Source of the DNA: Torreya grandis
Taxonomy: Eukaryota > Streptophyta > Pinopsida > Cupressales > Taxaceae
Direction of reading: 5' to 3'
Length of the DNA stretch: 64,000 nt
Assembly (NCBI GenBank): GCA_037957365.1
Contig: JARHVA010000250.1
Location: 6,375,156 to 6,439,155, forward strand
Positions within the stretch are counted from its first letter, which is position 1, and the number at the start of each line of letters is the position of its first letter. Positions 41,790 through 53,472 of the stretch are shown in pieces. The notes under the pieces are model-generated. The model was not told the DNA's origin, searched no databases, and saw only the letters and a list, made by a program, of their open reading frames with translations. Position numbers and translations under genes: made by a program.

Positions 41790-42190
41790 TTGGTCCTTTG
41801 GTTTCTATTTTTCATGAGTTATATTGTAAAATCATGGATAGGACCCAGTCTTCCTCATGAATTCCTTTCACTTTTATTCTTTTCAATACTTTGTTGTACC
41901 CACTTGGGTTTTTGTTTTGTGAGTTACAGTGTAAGACCATGGATAGGACTAGGCGCTCCTCACAAATACCATTTTTCCTATTTTTTTTTTAAATTTTATT
42001 TTCACATGCTTTGTTCATTCTTTTAATTTCTCTTTTATGAGTTGTAGTGTAAGACTATGGATAGGACCAGGCCCTCCTCACAAATACTATTTTTGATTTT
42101 GTCTCACCCTCTTGAGTTTCTCTTTTATGAGTTGTAGTGTAAGACCATGGATAGGACGAAAATCTCCTCATAAAATTACCATTTTATTTC
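41790..42190 (+). repeat. Four tandem ~90-118-bp repeats after integrase
   Basis: GAGTTRYAGTGTAAGACCAT-type cores start at 41816, 41921, 42039 and 42129. Each is followed by GGATAGGAC, then CTCCTCA(C/T)AAAT and a T-rich spacer. They lie in the 3' region of a Tat-type element. Confidence 0.8.
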
Positions 42191-43455
42191 AAAACACTTT
42201 TTGTTTTACAAAGTGTTCATTTTTATAAAATGTTAAGAAATGGTTACAAACTTGTGACCCCTTGTTCTCAGCTTCAGTTATTGTTTATTTTGTAGCTTAA
42301 AATTTGCAAAAAAAAATATGTTAGCATTCTTCCATACACTTACAACATTATAATGATAAATAATCATACTTACCTATCATTCTATCCATTTTTCACCTTT
42401 GTCACAATTTTTGTGATTTGAAGTAATTCAAATTGTTTCATGTTTCATGCCCTTGGATTTCCTTTCCTTTCATTCCACTTTAGATAAATCAATTTCAAAG
42501 TTAAGATAACACTTTTATTTCACATGAATTAAAAATACTCTTAGACACCATGCTCTCTAAGTTCTCTTTCTCAACTACTAAGTCTAAAGTTTTCAAATGA
42601 TAGTCATCTTTAGAACCCATGTTTGGTTTTTTGAATCTGTATAAAGGATGAATAAAAAAATCCATAAAAAGTTAAAAGCTAAATCATTTGAAATAAAAGG
42701 AAATGATCAAAAGGAAACATACAAAGTCAAAAATTAAAATCACATTAAAATAAGTGATTCATAGCACATCTCATATCCCCAATAAAAGATCAAACTCCAA
42801 AGTTGGCCTCACAATGGAGTTGAGGTCCATTGGGGTGTGGTAATCCAATAGATTAGGATAGGAGATTCAAAATAATATATCAGTGCTACTTAATTTCTCA
42901 CATAAGTACCCAATCTTTTTATTAGATTTATGGCTCTATAAAGGTCTTGAGGAACGGGGAACATATTGTGGGAAGGTTGGTCCAATTTACTATTCATGCA
43001 TATAGCTTTCATGGGATGGTATTCATACTTCATTTGATGACCTAAGATTTGTGTGGCTAGGAGAATTTATTTAGAGTCCTTAATGTCAGAAAACCTCTTG
43101 CTTTGACAAAACTAATTTAAGTGTCATGACTTCGATAAAGAGTTTCTCTACCTTGATTTTTCCTCCATTTCCCCCACCACCTATTTCATTTCCCCCCTTG
43201 ACAGGCAATTTTGATTCTAAATATATTTTACCACTTCCATATTTCCTCTTCTTCACATATTAACAACATGATATCACTAATTTGTTTTGGTTTTATCTAT
43301 CCTTAAAACTAAATAGTATGCTTGAGTGACTATGGATTACTTTATTTATACCATTGCTTTACATTGCTAGGATTGCATTGATGTTTTTGAAATTTTTTCC
43401 ATTGTTATATTCCCCCTCTTTTTTTGGACAACTACGTTAATTTATAATTTCATGT

Positions 43456-43590
43456 ACTTTTTCCATTGTTGTGTGAGGTTGGATTGTTACTTCTCACTCA
43501 CCAATGTTGTTTTCTCTTTTATATACTTTTTCCATTGATGATTGAGTAAGGATTGTTACTACTCACTCATTAATGTTATTTTACCATTGC
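43456..43590 (+). repeat. 69-bp tandem dimer in 3' region of B
   Basis: ACTTTTTCCATTG at 43456 and 43525 is each followed by TTGAG or TGAG, 'ggattgttactTctcactca' and AATGTT. A partial third unit may follow near 43580. Confidence 0.6.
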
Positions 43591-44177
43591 TTGCCCATCT
43601 TTGTTTAAGTAAATAATGTTACTAATTTCACATTGATGATTGATAACCATTTTTAATTATATCATTAGTTTGACTTGGTTTATTTACCTTTCTTACTAAA
43701 AGTTTTATTGTTTGATTTTTTTGGTCTTTTAGTAGCCTTAGCTTTTTGGTTACCCAATTTACTCTAAATTTTTGAATTGGTCATTTGGTCCTAACTTAGC
43801 ATTTGTCACCTTAACCTACAAAATTTATCAGTATGTCTTTCCTATACCATATCAAGTATCTTGGATTTCTTACATTTGTTTGTTTTTTTCTCTTTAGTTT
43901 TGTATCCTTGAGTTTGTTCAAAGTAGTCTCTACACCCTCCATGATAAAAACTACAAACACAATGAGAAACCATCCAATGATAAAGGTAAGTCAAGGTATG
44001 CATATATTACTTTTATTTTCAATTATTTCCTTTTTAATCATTTACTTTAAATTATTTTATTGTTTAAAATACTATAATTTATTTAGCTTCAACATTGTAT
44101 GTTGAGATGTTTTTTTTCTCGAAGCACCATCCCATATTACACCTAAGTGACACATGATAAGATTCAAGTGGAACATA

Positions 44178-45360
44178 TGTATACATATAATATTTTAAAA
44201 CTTTATCAATTATTTATGCTTTATCTCTTGTAATAAACTATCGAGTCTTAATCACTCTGAGTGCACATCTTAAAAGGTGCACCAAAAAAGGGGTGTACAA
44301 GTTGTTAGTGCTTCCCAGGATTATTGTCCCATATACTACCACTTGCTATCTACACAAACTTATCCTATGAAATTATCTAATCCTTGCCTCCTCTCTTGAA
44401 TTATCCTATAAATAATTCACCACCTTACTTATCCCCTTCCAAATCTTAAAAACCTTTTTTATAGTTTACATTACACTATCATCTTGGCAAACATTGTATT
44501 CAAATTGTTAAAAGCACATTATGGGTTTAGGTTACGTTTAGCTGACCTAGACTGAGACCTAACTTATTTTTATTAATTAATGATACATATTTGATCAGTA
44601 TGACCCTCTTGGCTAAAATTTTAGAAAGGTTTATAGTTAGATTCAGCTATACATACACATCTTTTTTGCCATTTCTTAGATAGAGATAAGAATTAATTAT
44701 TCATTTATGCTTCTTTACAATCTACTCTTCCACCATTCTACTTGAGGAGTTATTTCTTAGGGTTTATAATTAGATAATAATATTATATTGTGTAAAATTA
44801 TTGGATACTTAGGCCCTTCTAAGTGATCCTTACAAACCACAACAACCTCTTGTGAAACACCTTTGGCTAATGGAGAGATTGAGTCTTGATGGGTTCATCT
44901 TCAAGGTAAGTATCTAGAACTTTACTCTTCTATTTTAGTAGATAGAAATAGTATAAGTAATGCCTTTTGAATATTCATCTCTCTAACCATTATGGTTTTA
45001 TCTATACATAGCTTAATTAGGATTATCCTATTCATGTTTACTTTTTATGTTTATTACCCCCACTTTGTGCCACAAGATTTTATGAGTACTAAGTTAGATT
45101 TTATTTTACTTGTCATTTACTTAGTGAATATGAAAACATAAGACCTAGATAGGGTTATTTCATGGCATTGCTTGATTAGAGGCTTTGAAACCCTCTCTAG
45201 TGATCTTATTAGGGTAAGATATCCCTTGGTTAGGTCTATCAAATCCATCTTGGTCATGAACCCAAATATATAATGTATCAACAATCGAAAGTGTAAGTAG
45301 GATTTATTTTCTTTGAGCTAGGATTGATTAATAGGTGATCTACATTTTAATTTTTATATA
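44178..45360 (+). repeat. 3' LTR of element B
   Basis: It begins TGTATACATATAATATTTTA and ends TTTTTATATA (the CA end mutated to TA). It aligns along its whole length to 31671-32850. GAGGG follows, close to the GAGAG before the 5' LTR. Confidence 0.85.
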
Positions 45361-46566
45361 GAGGGTGCAAATATAAAATGACTACAAAGAATGTATACCA
45401 TATTAAAATAACCTTCATTAAGGGTCTGTTTAAATGAGTGAAAAAATATTTGATGATGAAGAAAAAGAAAAAAAATTCTAAATGAGGCAAGTGTTAAGGG
45501 ACTGTTTCTATTTCATGTGTAGTCTAGAGTTATAGGGGAAACTTATTATTATCAATGGATAAGTCATGATCTGAGTAATGGATGTGATGTGATATTAGAT
45601 TCTTTGACTTTGGGTCTTAAATACATGGATTCTCTTAGCCTCTTAATGTTTTTTTATAGAGTTTATCATTTATGACTCAAACTGAGACACCTTATTTTAC
45701 AATGTTGTTATGGAAGTTTATAAAAGAGAAGAGTTAGTAGAGGCATGCATCTTACCTTTATCCCCTTTTGTGGGTCTCCATTTTGATAATTACTCTATGA
45801 GAGATCTTGGATGAATAAATTTCACATCAACATCATATATTGACATCGATTTTTGATTAAAATTAGATAAGATGTCCTTAACCTCTCCAATTCTTGATAT
45901 GTGAGGAGGGAAATGAAATCTTAGATACAAATTGGAAAGAATAAAATGTTGACTGTATAACTACTAGATTCAATAATAAATAATTTTGAATGGAAGGAGT
46001 AAAATGGACACTTGAGGAGGTTACATTGATGCCAAAAATATTCCAAATGAGATTTTTTCCATCCCATCAACTTCTAATCATTTAAAAAAACATCCTCTAT
46101 TGTAGTCCCATCAAACATTTCTTGATTATGAGGAGAGGATGATGCCATTTGAGAATGAGGGGATGGGAAGGAAAAAAATAAAGGGAAATAATAGTAATAT
46201 ATGATGGTGAGATAAGGATAGCTTTGATGTTAAAGGTTTAGATAATTTGTCTTCCATCTACATATTATTCTAGTTTGTATTAAGTTGGACCTTTGATTAG
46301 GTTATTTACATTATCAATACCATGACAATATAGGAAAATATATCATATTACAAATTGAAATATAAGAATAATATCTTAATAAAAATTGAATTATTATAGA
46401 TGAAGATAACAAATCAAAACCACCATGTATTGGTAAAATAAAATGAAAAGGCACAAGGATTTTTTTCCATCTATTCATGCACCTATGTGAACATACTCAT
46501 TTAATTATCTTCCATTTTGATAATTATTAATTTAATGTAAAATTGTTTGGCCTTTTCACATTAGAC
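45361..46566. other. Spacer between elements B and E
   Basis: AT-rich, with no recognisable ORF or repeat on either strand. It is the right flank of element B and the left flank of element E. Confidence 0.45.
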
Positions 46567-47813
46567 TGTAATAACTCAAAAGTGGTATTTGAGTGCTACT
46601 TGAGACTACCCATCCCTAGCTTAGCCCTAGACCTATCTTAGAACCTATAATCACACTTATAAAATTTTTGTGTAGGCCAAATATATTCATATTCATCCCT
46701 AAATTAGTCCTAGACCATCATTTCCTAATCCTGGTCCTTTGTGCCTAATGTTCTTCTAGTTGGACACTAGAGCCATAATAAGAACACTAGCTCTGTAATA
46801 AGGACACTAGCACAACATGGCACTAGTTTCCAAAAAATGGAACGAATGTCCTTTGCCCTCTCTTTTCCAAAATGGATATATTTTCAAAACTAAAACCTTC
46901 TAGGGTTGGCCTAGACCTATTTTATCACCCACACAAACATTAGAATAATATAAATACATGAATTTTAGTGCTCTAACCATGATACATAAATAAGATGTAA
47001 AATACAAATTCTAACTCAAAATAAGATGAACATAGTTAACATTATCAATACTTATTCTGAACTACTTTTGCATACCACCATCTATAACAACCCTAAGCTT
47101 AGATTACCCAGATTTCCAATCTCAAGCACATTCAAGGCACTCAAGGATAATATCATACTAGCATCACTTACACTTGAACACACATTTAGGTGGGGAGAAA
47201 TACATCGATATTTATCCCTCCTTAGAGCATTGGTACATAGGCAACTCTCTTCATAGTGGGGTGTTAAGGATGTCCAACCTACCTTACTAACAAACACACT
47301 TTTTCATCTCATATCAACTAGATTCCCTAGTTATATGGAAGATTAGGGTTTGCACAATAAATCATTCATTATATGAAAAATATAGGGTTTCAAGACTTAT
47401 GCATGTAGAAATAGACTTCAAATATCTAAACATAGGTGCACTAGAAGCTCTGGATAGTCTTGCATAGAGGAAACTACTACCAATATTAGGACACTAACAC
47501 CATAATTATAATAATGGAACTACTATCCAATCAGTGTGCTACTATCTATGAGAGGTTCTCACATTGAGATCTAGTTTATGATACTTAGACTAGATTCTAC
47601 TTCAATTTATATCACCCAGATCATCTATCTCAGGTGTTTTATAGTTAAGTTATTACTTGCACTATTTAATATTATTTTTAGAAAAGTAAAATCTAGTCAA
47701 TTCTATAAAAAAATAGTGGTTATATTTATTTCATATCATTACCCTAATTTAGTCTACTCAACTCTTTAAAAAATATAGGCCTTACACTTTTTAAGTCCTA
47801 AAAGGTTAAAACA
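46567..47813 (+). repeat. 5' LTR of element E
   Basis: It runs from TGTAATAACTCAAAAGTGG to AAAAGGTTAAAACA. It is collinear with 52241-53472 and with 9637-10845. GGACACTA modules lie near 46763-46850 and 47455-47555. Confidence 0.8.
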
Positions 47814-47836
47814 TTTGGTGAACCCAACTTACTTCA
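47814..47836 (+). other. Candidate primer-binding site of element E
   Basis: TTTGGTGAACCCAACTTAC follows the LTR end directly. The internal TGGTGAACCC has the TGG start expected of a site paired to a tRNA CCA end. The tRNA is not identified. Confidence 0.5.
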
Positions 47837-48065
47837 AATATTGCACAAACCATAACCCTAGATAACCCTAAGGTTTATATTTTTAGCATTTATATTTCAG
47901 ACCATATATCTTTTGATTTTTATTTGATATAACATGATAATAATGGTAAAATAAGTGTATCACTTTTTGTTGCAAAGTGTAATAGTTTCATTTTCATGCT
48001 TATTCCCTTTAATTTAGAATGAACTCAAATAATACATAAATAAATGTATAGATGATACTTTATAT

Positions 48066-48870
48066 CAATTTAAATGTATGTCAAATTTCATTATATATTT
48101 AGCATGTTATTGTTCTCTTGTGTGGAATTCAATTAAGAAAAAAATCCTTACATACATAGAGGATCTATTACATAAGCTAACAACAAGGTTTCAAGTTTCA
48201 ATGTCATATCTTATGCACACAAAAGAATCTCCTTCTCCTTCTCATCTCCATGAGGGTGATAGATACTTTACCATTAACCATACCCATGTTATCACTTCTT
48301 CATGAGATGAGCTAACCTATAAAATTGTCACTAATCCCCATACTCAACCTATTCACACATCTTCCCTATAGGGTGTGTGCCTACATATTCAATCAAAAGT
48401 CACTAGGATTTGCACTTGTGAGACTTTAAGGGATCAAATTATCAGTATGAGAAATCTAATATCAAATTTATAGAATCAAAATCAGTTATTAGTGAATAGG
48501 TCACATTACTGGCAAATCACATTACATGTACATAATCTTTAGAATATGTTAAAACAAACCATGTATATGCATTTATACCTATCAAAGTTGTGCCTAACAC
48601 TCTTTCATATACAAATCATAAATCACAACAAAGTAAAACTACAATTAGTGATTCAAAAAGCATTTAAAGATAAAATAAGAGTTTAAGTGAGGTACTAATG
48701 GAAATGATTAAAGCTAAGTGGATTAACCTACCCCCTCTATACCCAGTGAGGAGATAAAAATATTATTTTGCATATCATAGAATGCATGGGCACCATAATG
48801 ATTCATGTTTAGCATTGAAAAGGAAAATACAACAAATAATAAATACATATGACTCACACAGTGACACACC
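48066..48870 (+). pseudogene. Gag remnant of element E
   Basis: Frame 3 from about 48078 and frame 2 from about 48690 give gag-like text: ETLRDQIISMRNLISNL, then AKWINLPPLYPVRR, a stop, KYYFAYHRMHGHHNDSCLAL and a following KRKIQQIINT near 48755-48830. The last block matches the Tat-type C-x2-H-x4-G-H-x4-C finger and its following Leu-Lys-Arg helix, with the first Cys changed to Phe. The region carries stops and at least one frameshift. The minus-strand hydrophobic ORF at 48723-49061 is the antisense of this finger region and is not a gene. Confidence 0.55.
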
Positions 48871-49367
48871 ATCCAAACAACATACAATGACACATTTACA
48901 AATTCAAAATTTAGAAACAATACAAAAATGGTTACCAAATCATAACTAAACACAAAAAAAGGTTCATAAATCATAATCAGAGCAAGAAATATTACAATAA
49001 GCACATGTAAAATAAGTAAAAGAGGCAAATCTATATCTCTAAAATGAGGCTCAACTTTCACAGTAGTAGGGGTTTGGTAAAAAAATATTTACAACAATTT
49101 GATTATCATGATCAAGGTTTGGGAAAGTAGGCCCAAGGCATCACTACTCTTATTCTAGTAGTTGATAATATTGGTCAATAAGGCTTGGGATTTATTGAAC
49201 ATCTTAAGGCACATCATGCCCATATACAGTTTATCAAGACAAAATACCTAGTTGCATAAGAAATGTTAAATAAAGAGAAATAAATTTAGTTTTAAATTCA
49301 AAATCATGCTAAGCCAACAAACATTCTCAAAAGCGGCTTTCTAGAAAAAGAGCCTCCAAAGCACCAT

Positions 49368-49628
49368 ATGCCTATAATAAACACAGTTTCAAAGGGTAAA
49401 ATCACAATCAATATTCCAAAGGATAATTTAGGAAGGTCAAATCCACAATATGAGGTAATTCCCTCTAAAATTATAGGTTATTATGATTTTGATGATGAGA
49501 AATACTCAAATTTCTACTACAACACCATTCAACTACAACATAGCAATCACACTACACAAGAGATTAACATTCCTATATTTAACACAGGCCACATTGATAG
49601 TGAGTCTCCCATGAGACTCATTGGTTAG
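49368..49628 (+). CDS. Short ORF in element E, possible gag or protease tail
   Basis: Eighty-six codons starting MPIINTVSKGKITINIPKD, with an acidic YYDFDDEKYSNFYYN segment. It follows the gag remnant on the same strand and could be the end of the element's coding region. No domain is recognised and no catalytic motif is visible. It may simply be a fortuitously open piece of a decayed frame. Confidence 0.25.
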   Translation: MPIINTVSKGKITINIPKDNLGRSNPQYEVIPSKIIGYYDFDDEKYSNFYYNTIQLQHSNHTTQEINIPIFNTGHIDSESPMRLIG

Positions 49629-52240
49629 TATTGTTCCTCCCTTATTGTACATACTTTCCTTCTCTCTTGCTCCTTGTATATAGTTTAATTTTCATATTAC
49701 TTGTACATATCTTATATCTAAAAAATACAAAAACATTATAATATTTCAAAAACATAAAAACATTCAAATGTTACTCAAAAAACACAAAATTATAGATTTT
49801 ATGTATTTCTATGTTTACATTTATTATATTTTCTAAATGTTACGTATGCTATCTATCTTAGTATAGTTGGTTTTATCATACATACATGCTTCACTTATTC
49901 TTGTCAAGTGCGTGTAGATTGCTATAGGACTTAGGTCTACTACACCAATCTAGACTTGTTATTATCTACCCACTGGGGACATATACAAGGATACATGCAT
50001 CTTCACTTGACACATTTTCCCACTTAGGGGATAATATATATAGTTTTGATTCCTAGGTTCTATCTTTTTATACTGTATATCCCAAGTTTAGCATTATTAT
50101 ATATTGATATTGATCATGCTACTCTTACTCATTTTTTTTTGCTAGTTATTACTACTTTAAACTCAACATATGTGTATCCTAAATATTAGATAGATTTGTA
50201 TTACATATTCATGCATAATTTAATTTTAGATTACCTATTTTAGACTTGATTGTATCTCTATAATTCTTATATTTAAGGGCATTTGAATATTCCATTGCTC
50301 TTTGGATCTACACCACTACTATTCATAGTATGCATTGTTTGGACATGTGTCCATGTCTTTGTGTCTACCTTATTGATTGTGAATGCTGACATTTAAACAT
50401 GTAATTATATGTGTCTCTAAGCCCACTTTCTTGTTTCTTATGTATGTAAACATTTGAACATGCCCTTTTATGTCTTTTTTAGATTTAGTGACATGTGCCC
50501 ATGTCCTATGTAGTATAGCCCCTTGTACTACTTTACATGCCTCATGTGTTTTGCACGTATCCTTTTTTATATGTGTCATGGCCATGAAACTTGCCTTTTC
50601 TTGTTACACACACCAATTTTCAATGCCATGAGGGACCTCATGCATCTAACCCTTCCTACTTGGGTGCGATGATGGAAATCATACCCCATCCCCTAGGTAG
50701 ATACCTAGTTATTACTAAAGTTTGTTATTATATACATTGATTACATCAATTTTGATAACCTTGTGAATGATAGAAAGGACACACATCTTAACTTACATAA
50801 TAATGCTTAGATTATCTTACATTCTAATGTTATGCATACACATTATATTGTATTGTTATGCATATATCATATATACTTTGACTAACACACATTTTACAGA
50901 GCTTTTTATTTTAAGGATAGTTCTTGCACAAGTTCAAAAAATCCCCTCAAAAGAGGGGGAATTAACAAGGGTTTTTCATAAAGATCAAGCTCCGATAGTG
51001 CATTCATAATACATTTTCATCACATAGGCTTAGTTATAGAGAATTCAAGACAGGTAAATATAGTGGGAAAAGAGTGACCCAAAAAGTAGTACATTTGCAA
51101 AAAAATTAGACCAAGACACTAGTGCCACATTTAAAAAAATGGATCTACTATCCAAGACTTGTCACTACTATCTAGTATCCTCAATTTCAAAAAAAACTAT
51201 ATTGGCCATAAAATTCTAGCAGGTATAGTACAAATTTACATGGATTCAGTTACAAATTTATTAGTTTTAATCAAATTCATACTAGTTTAGCTTAGATTCA
51301 TATTAATTTTATTAGATTGGGGATATCATGCATGACATGAGCATTTCCATATTCATTTTAGATACTTAGATACAATTTATTACAACTTAGTCCAAAATTC
51401 ATATGCTTAGATATTAGATTTGAGGGCATGTGTATGGCACATTATTTTTATATGCTCACTTAGACACCAATTAATCATATGGAATGAAAAATTCCATGCT
51501 ATTATTTATGTTGTATAAACTTGAAATAATATTTGAGGTTGCACACCAATTTCATGTGTTACTCCATCTATAGTGGTTGGAATTATTAAGTGGCTTGAAG
51601 CTGCCTAATATACTTGAGTGGCCATAAAGTTAACATTACTAGTTAGATATTTATAGTTACATTACATAGTTTTAGTTTTAGATGCATCTAATATACATGG
51701 GTAGGCAATGATGGATTCATAGTCTAGTTTATTTCTTGAGCCACCTACATGAGAGGTTTGGACACACCATCAATCCAATCCAAGCTATTCGTAGGTTATG
51801 ATCCACCAAGTAGGGGTAGGCAATGATGGAGTCAAAATTGGTTTGAGTTATTAAGCCACCCACACATGAGGATTTATAAAGCCATCAACTTAGTCTAATT
51901 TATTTAGTGAATTATCACCATATACATGTAAACACACAAGTTATCACTGGGTTCATGTATTGGATCATATACCCAATGAGGTGTATTCATTCCTTTCCTT
52001 TTTCCTATCTCTTTACTCAATTTTACTTATTTGCTTAGTTTAGTATTTTTTAATTTTTATATCTCTCAATAAAGGATATATTTATGCAAATTTAACTTTC
52101 AGGACATTCATTGGATCATGCTTCACATACTTATACCCAACTTCATGGGCATCACTTCCTAGGTAAGTTTAGGTACGCTTCTTTTTCCTTTATCTTAGTC
52201 ATTTTAGTTTGATGCATTTATATAATAAAGGGGGCACAAA
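49629..52240 (+). other. 3' internal non-coding region of element E
   Basis: About 2.6 kb without coding potential. From about 50720 it matches 8060-9636 of the truncated copy. It includes the internal purine tract (50949-50959), a GGACACTA-type module (about 51115-51185), the ~114-bp tandem duplication (51699-51925) and the LTR-proximal purine tract AAAGGGGG (52227-52234). Confidence 0.65.
51699..51925 (+). repeat. ~114-bp tandem duplication in family E
   Basis: GGGTAGGCAATGATGGA occurs at 51699 and about 51813. Each is followed by a TTGAGCCACC or TTAAGCCACCC block, 'catgaG' and 'ccatcaA'. The same two-unit arrangement is present in the truncated copy at about 9082 and 9194. Confidence 0.65.
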
Positions 52241-53472
52241 TTTAATCAACCAAAAGTGGAATTTGAGTGATAAGAGTGCTAATTGAGACTACCTATCCAT
52301 ATCTTAGCCATATAACTATCTTATATCCTATCATCACACTTATCCATCTTTTATGTGGGCCACAAGCATCTCTAATCAGCCCTAAAGCAATTGAGACCCT
52401 CATTTCTTATTCTCATCCCTTCATGCCTAGTGTTATGTTAGATGGACAATAGCGCCATAATAAGGACACTAATACCACATGTGGATAGTGTCCCAAAAAT
52501 GGTGCTAATGTCCTTTGCCCTCTCTTTTCCTAAATAGATATATTTTTAAAACTAGAACCTCCTAGGGTTAGCCTAGACCTCATTCATCACCCTCACAAGC
52601 ATCAAAATATTATAAACACATAAATTTAATCCCTCTAACCATGAAATGAAAATCAAATGAAAAATACACATTAAAACTTAGAATAGGTCGAGCAAAATTA
52701 AGGTTATCAATCCCTATTCTACCCTGCTTTTGCATAACACCATTTAAAATAGCCCTAAGTTCAGATTATGTAGATTTTCAATCTTAAGCACATTCACAAC
52801 ACTCAAGGCCACTATCATACTAGGATCACTTACACTTGCACAAGCATTTATGTGGGGAGAAATACATCGGTCTTGATCCCTCATAGTATTGGTATGTAGG
52901 CAACTCTCTTCACATTGGGGTGTTGAGGATGTATAACCTACCCTACTAATAAACATACTTTTCATCTCATATCAAATTGATGCCCTAGTTAAATATAAAA
53001 TTAGGGTTTTAACAATAAATAAATCATTACAACAAAAATATAAGGTTTTAGGACTCATGCACGTATAACTAGACTTTAGATAAATAGACATAGGTACACC
53101 CAAAAGCTTAAGACAATCTTGTAGAAATGACACTATTGCCAATATGAAGACACTACCACCAAATTTCTAATAATGGTGCTAATGTCCATTTGGGGAGATA
53201 CTATATAAGAGATGTTTTGACTAAAGGATCTAGTTTTTGACACTCAGACTAGATTATACCTTAGTTTCCAATACCCATATCATCCATCTCAAGTGTTTTC
53301 TAGCTAAGTTCTTACTTGCACTATTTATTACTATTTTTAGAAAAGACAAAGCTAGTTAATTTAAAAAAAAATTAGTGGCTATATTTATTGCATAATATTA
53401 CCATGTTTTATTTTTCTCATCTCTTTAAAAAACATAGGACTTACACTTGTTAAGTCCTAAAAAGTTAAAACA
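52241..53472 (+). repeat. 3' LTR of element E
   Basis: It runs from TTTAATCAACCAAAAGTGG (the TG start mutated to TT) to AAAAAGTTAAAACA. GGACACTA modules lie near 52440-52520 and 53110-53215. It is collinear with the 5' LTR. Confidence 0.8.

Larger units (their letters stand above)
41661..44177 (+). other. 3' non-coding region of element B
   Basis: About 2.5 kb between the integrase and the 3' LTR with no ORF of recognised type. It contains two sets of tandem repeats, listed separately. The purine tract expected just before 44178 is worn beyond clear recognition ('gattcaagtggaaca'). Confidence 0.6.
31671..45360 (+). mobile_element. Element B: 13.7-kb Tat-lineage Ty3/gypsy element
   Basis: Two ~1.18-kb LTRs bracket a 11.3-kb interior. 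In order it holds a repeat-rich leader, gag, protease, RT, RNase H, a second archaeal-type RNase H, integrase, and a 2.5-kb 3' region with tandem repeats. The second RNase H placed before the integrase is diagnostic of the Tat lineage, which includes Ogre-type elements. The flanks read GAGAG (31666-31670) and GAGGG (45361-45365), a 4-of-5 target duplication. The right LTR ends in TA in place of CA, as expected after mutation. All coding domains carry stops. By eye the LTRs differ at roughly one base in ten, so the insertion is old. Confidence 0.85.
46567..53472 (+). mobile_element. Element E: non-autonomous Tat-like LTR retrotransposon
   Basis: Two ~1.24-kb LTRs bracket 4.4 kb that contains a gag remnant but no protease, RT, RNase H or integrase that I can find. 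The Tat affinity rests on the gag finger (YHRMHGHHNDSC) and on a primer-site region like that of element B. The flanks TAGAC and CACAC match at only 3 of 5 bases, so no target duplication is claimed. The LTRs differ at roughly a quarter of positions by eye, the oldest of the three LTR pairs here. Confidence 0.75.

Noticed and set aside
41736..42026. 96-codon hydrophobic ORF after the integrase of B as an env-like gene
   Set aside because: It spans the 3' tandem repeats and its hydrophobicity comes from T-rich repeat spacers. It has no signal peptide-like start or conserved motif.
47082..47297. Minus-strand 71-codon ORF with a related one at 52744-52965
   Set aside because: Both are antisense to the LTRs of element E. 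The third LTR copy (about 10130-10330) has stops at the same place, so selection on a protein is unlikely.
48723..49061. Minus-strand 112-codon hydrophobic ORF resembling a membrane protein
   Set aside because: The plus strand here reads the gag finger and its downstream helix. The hydrophobic composition comes from reading AT-rich Lys/Asn codons in reverse.
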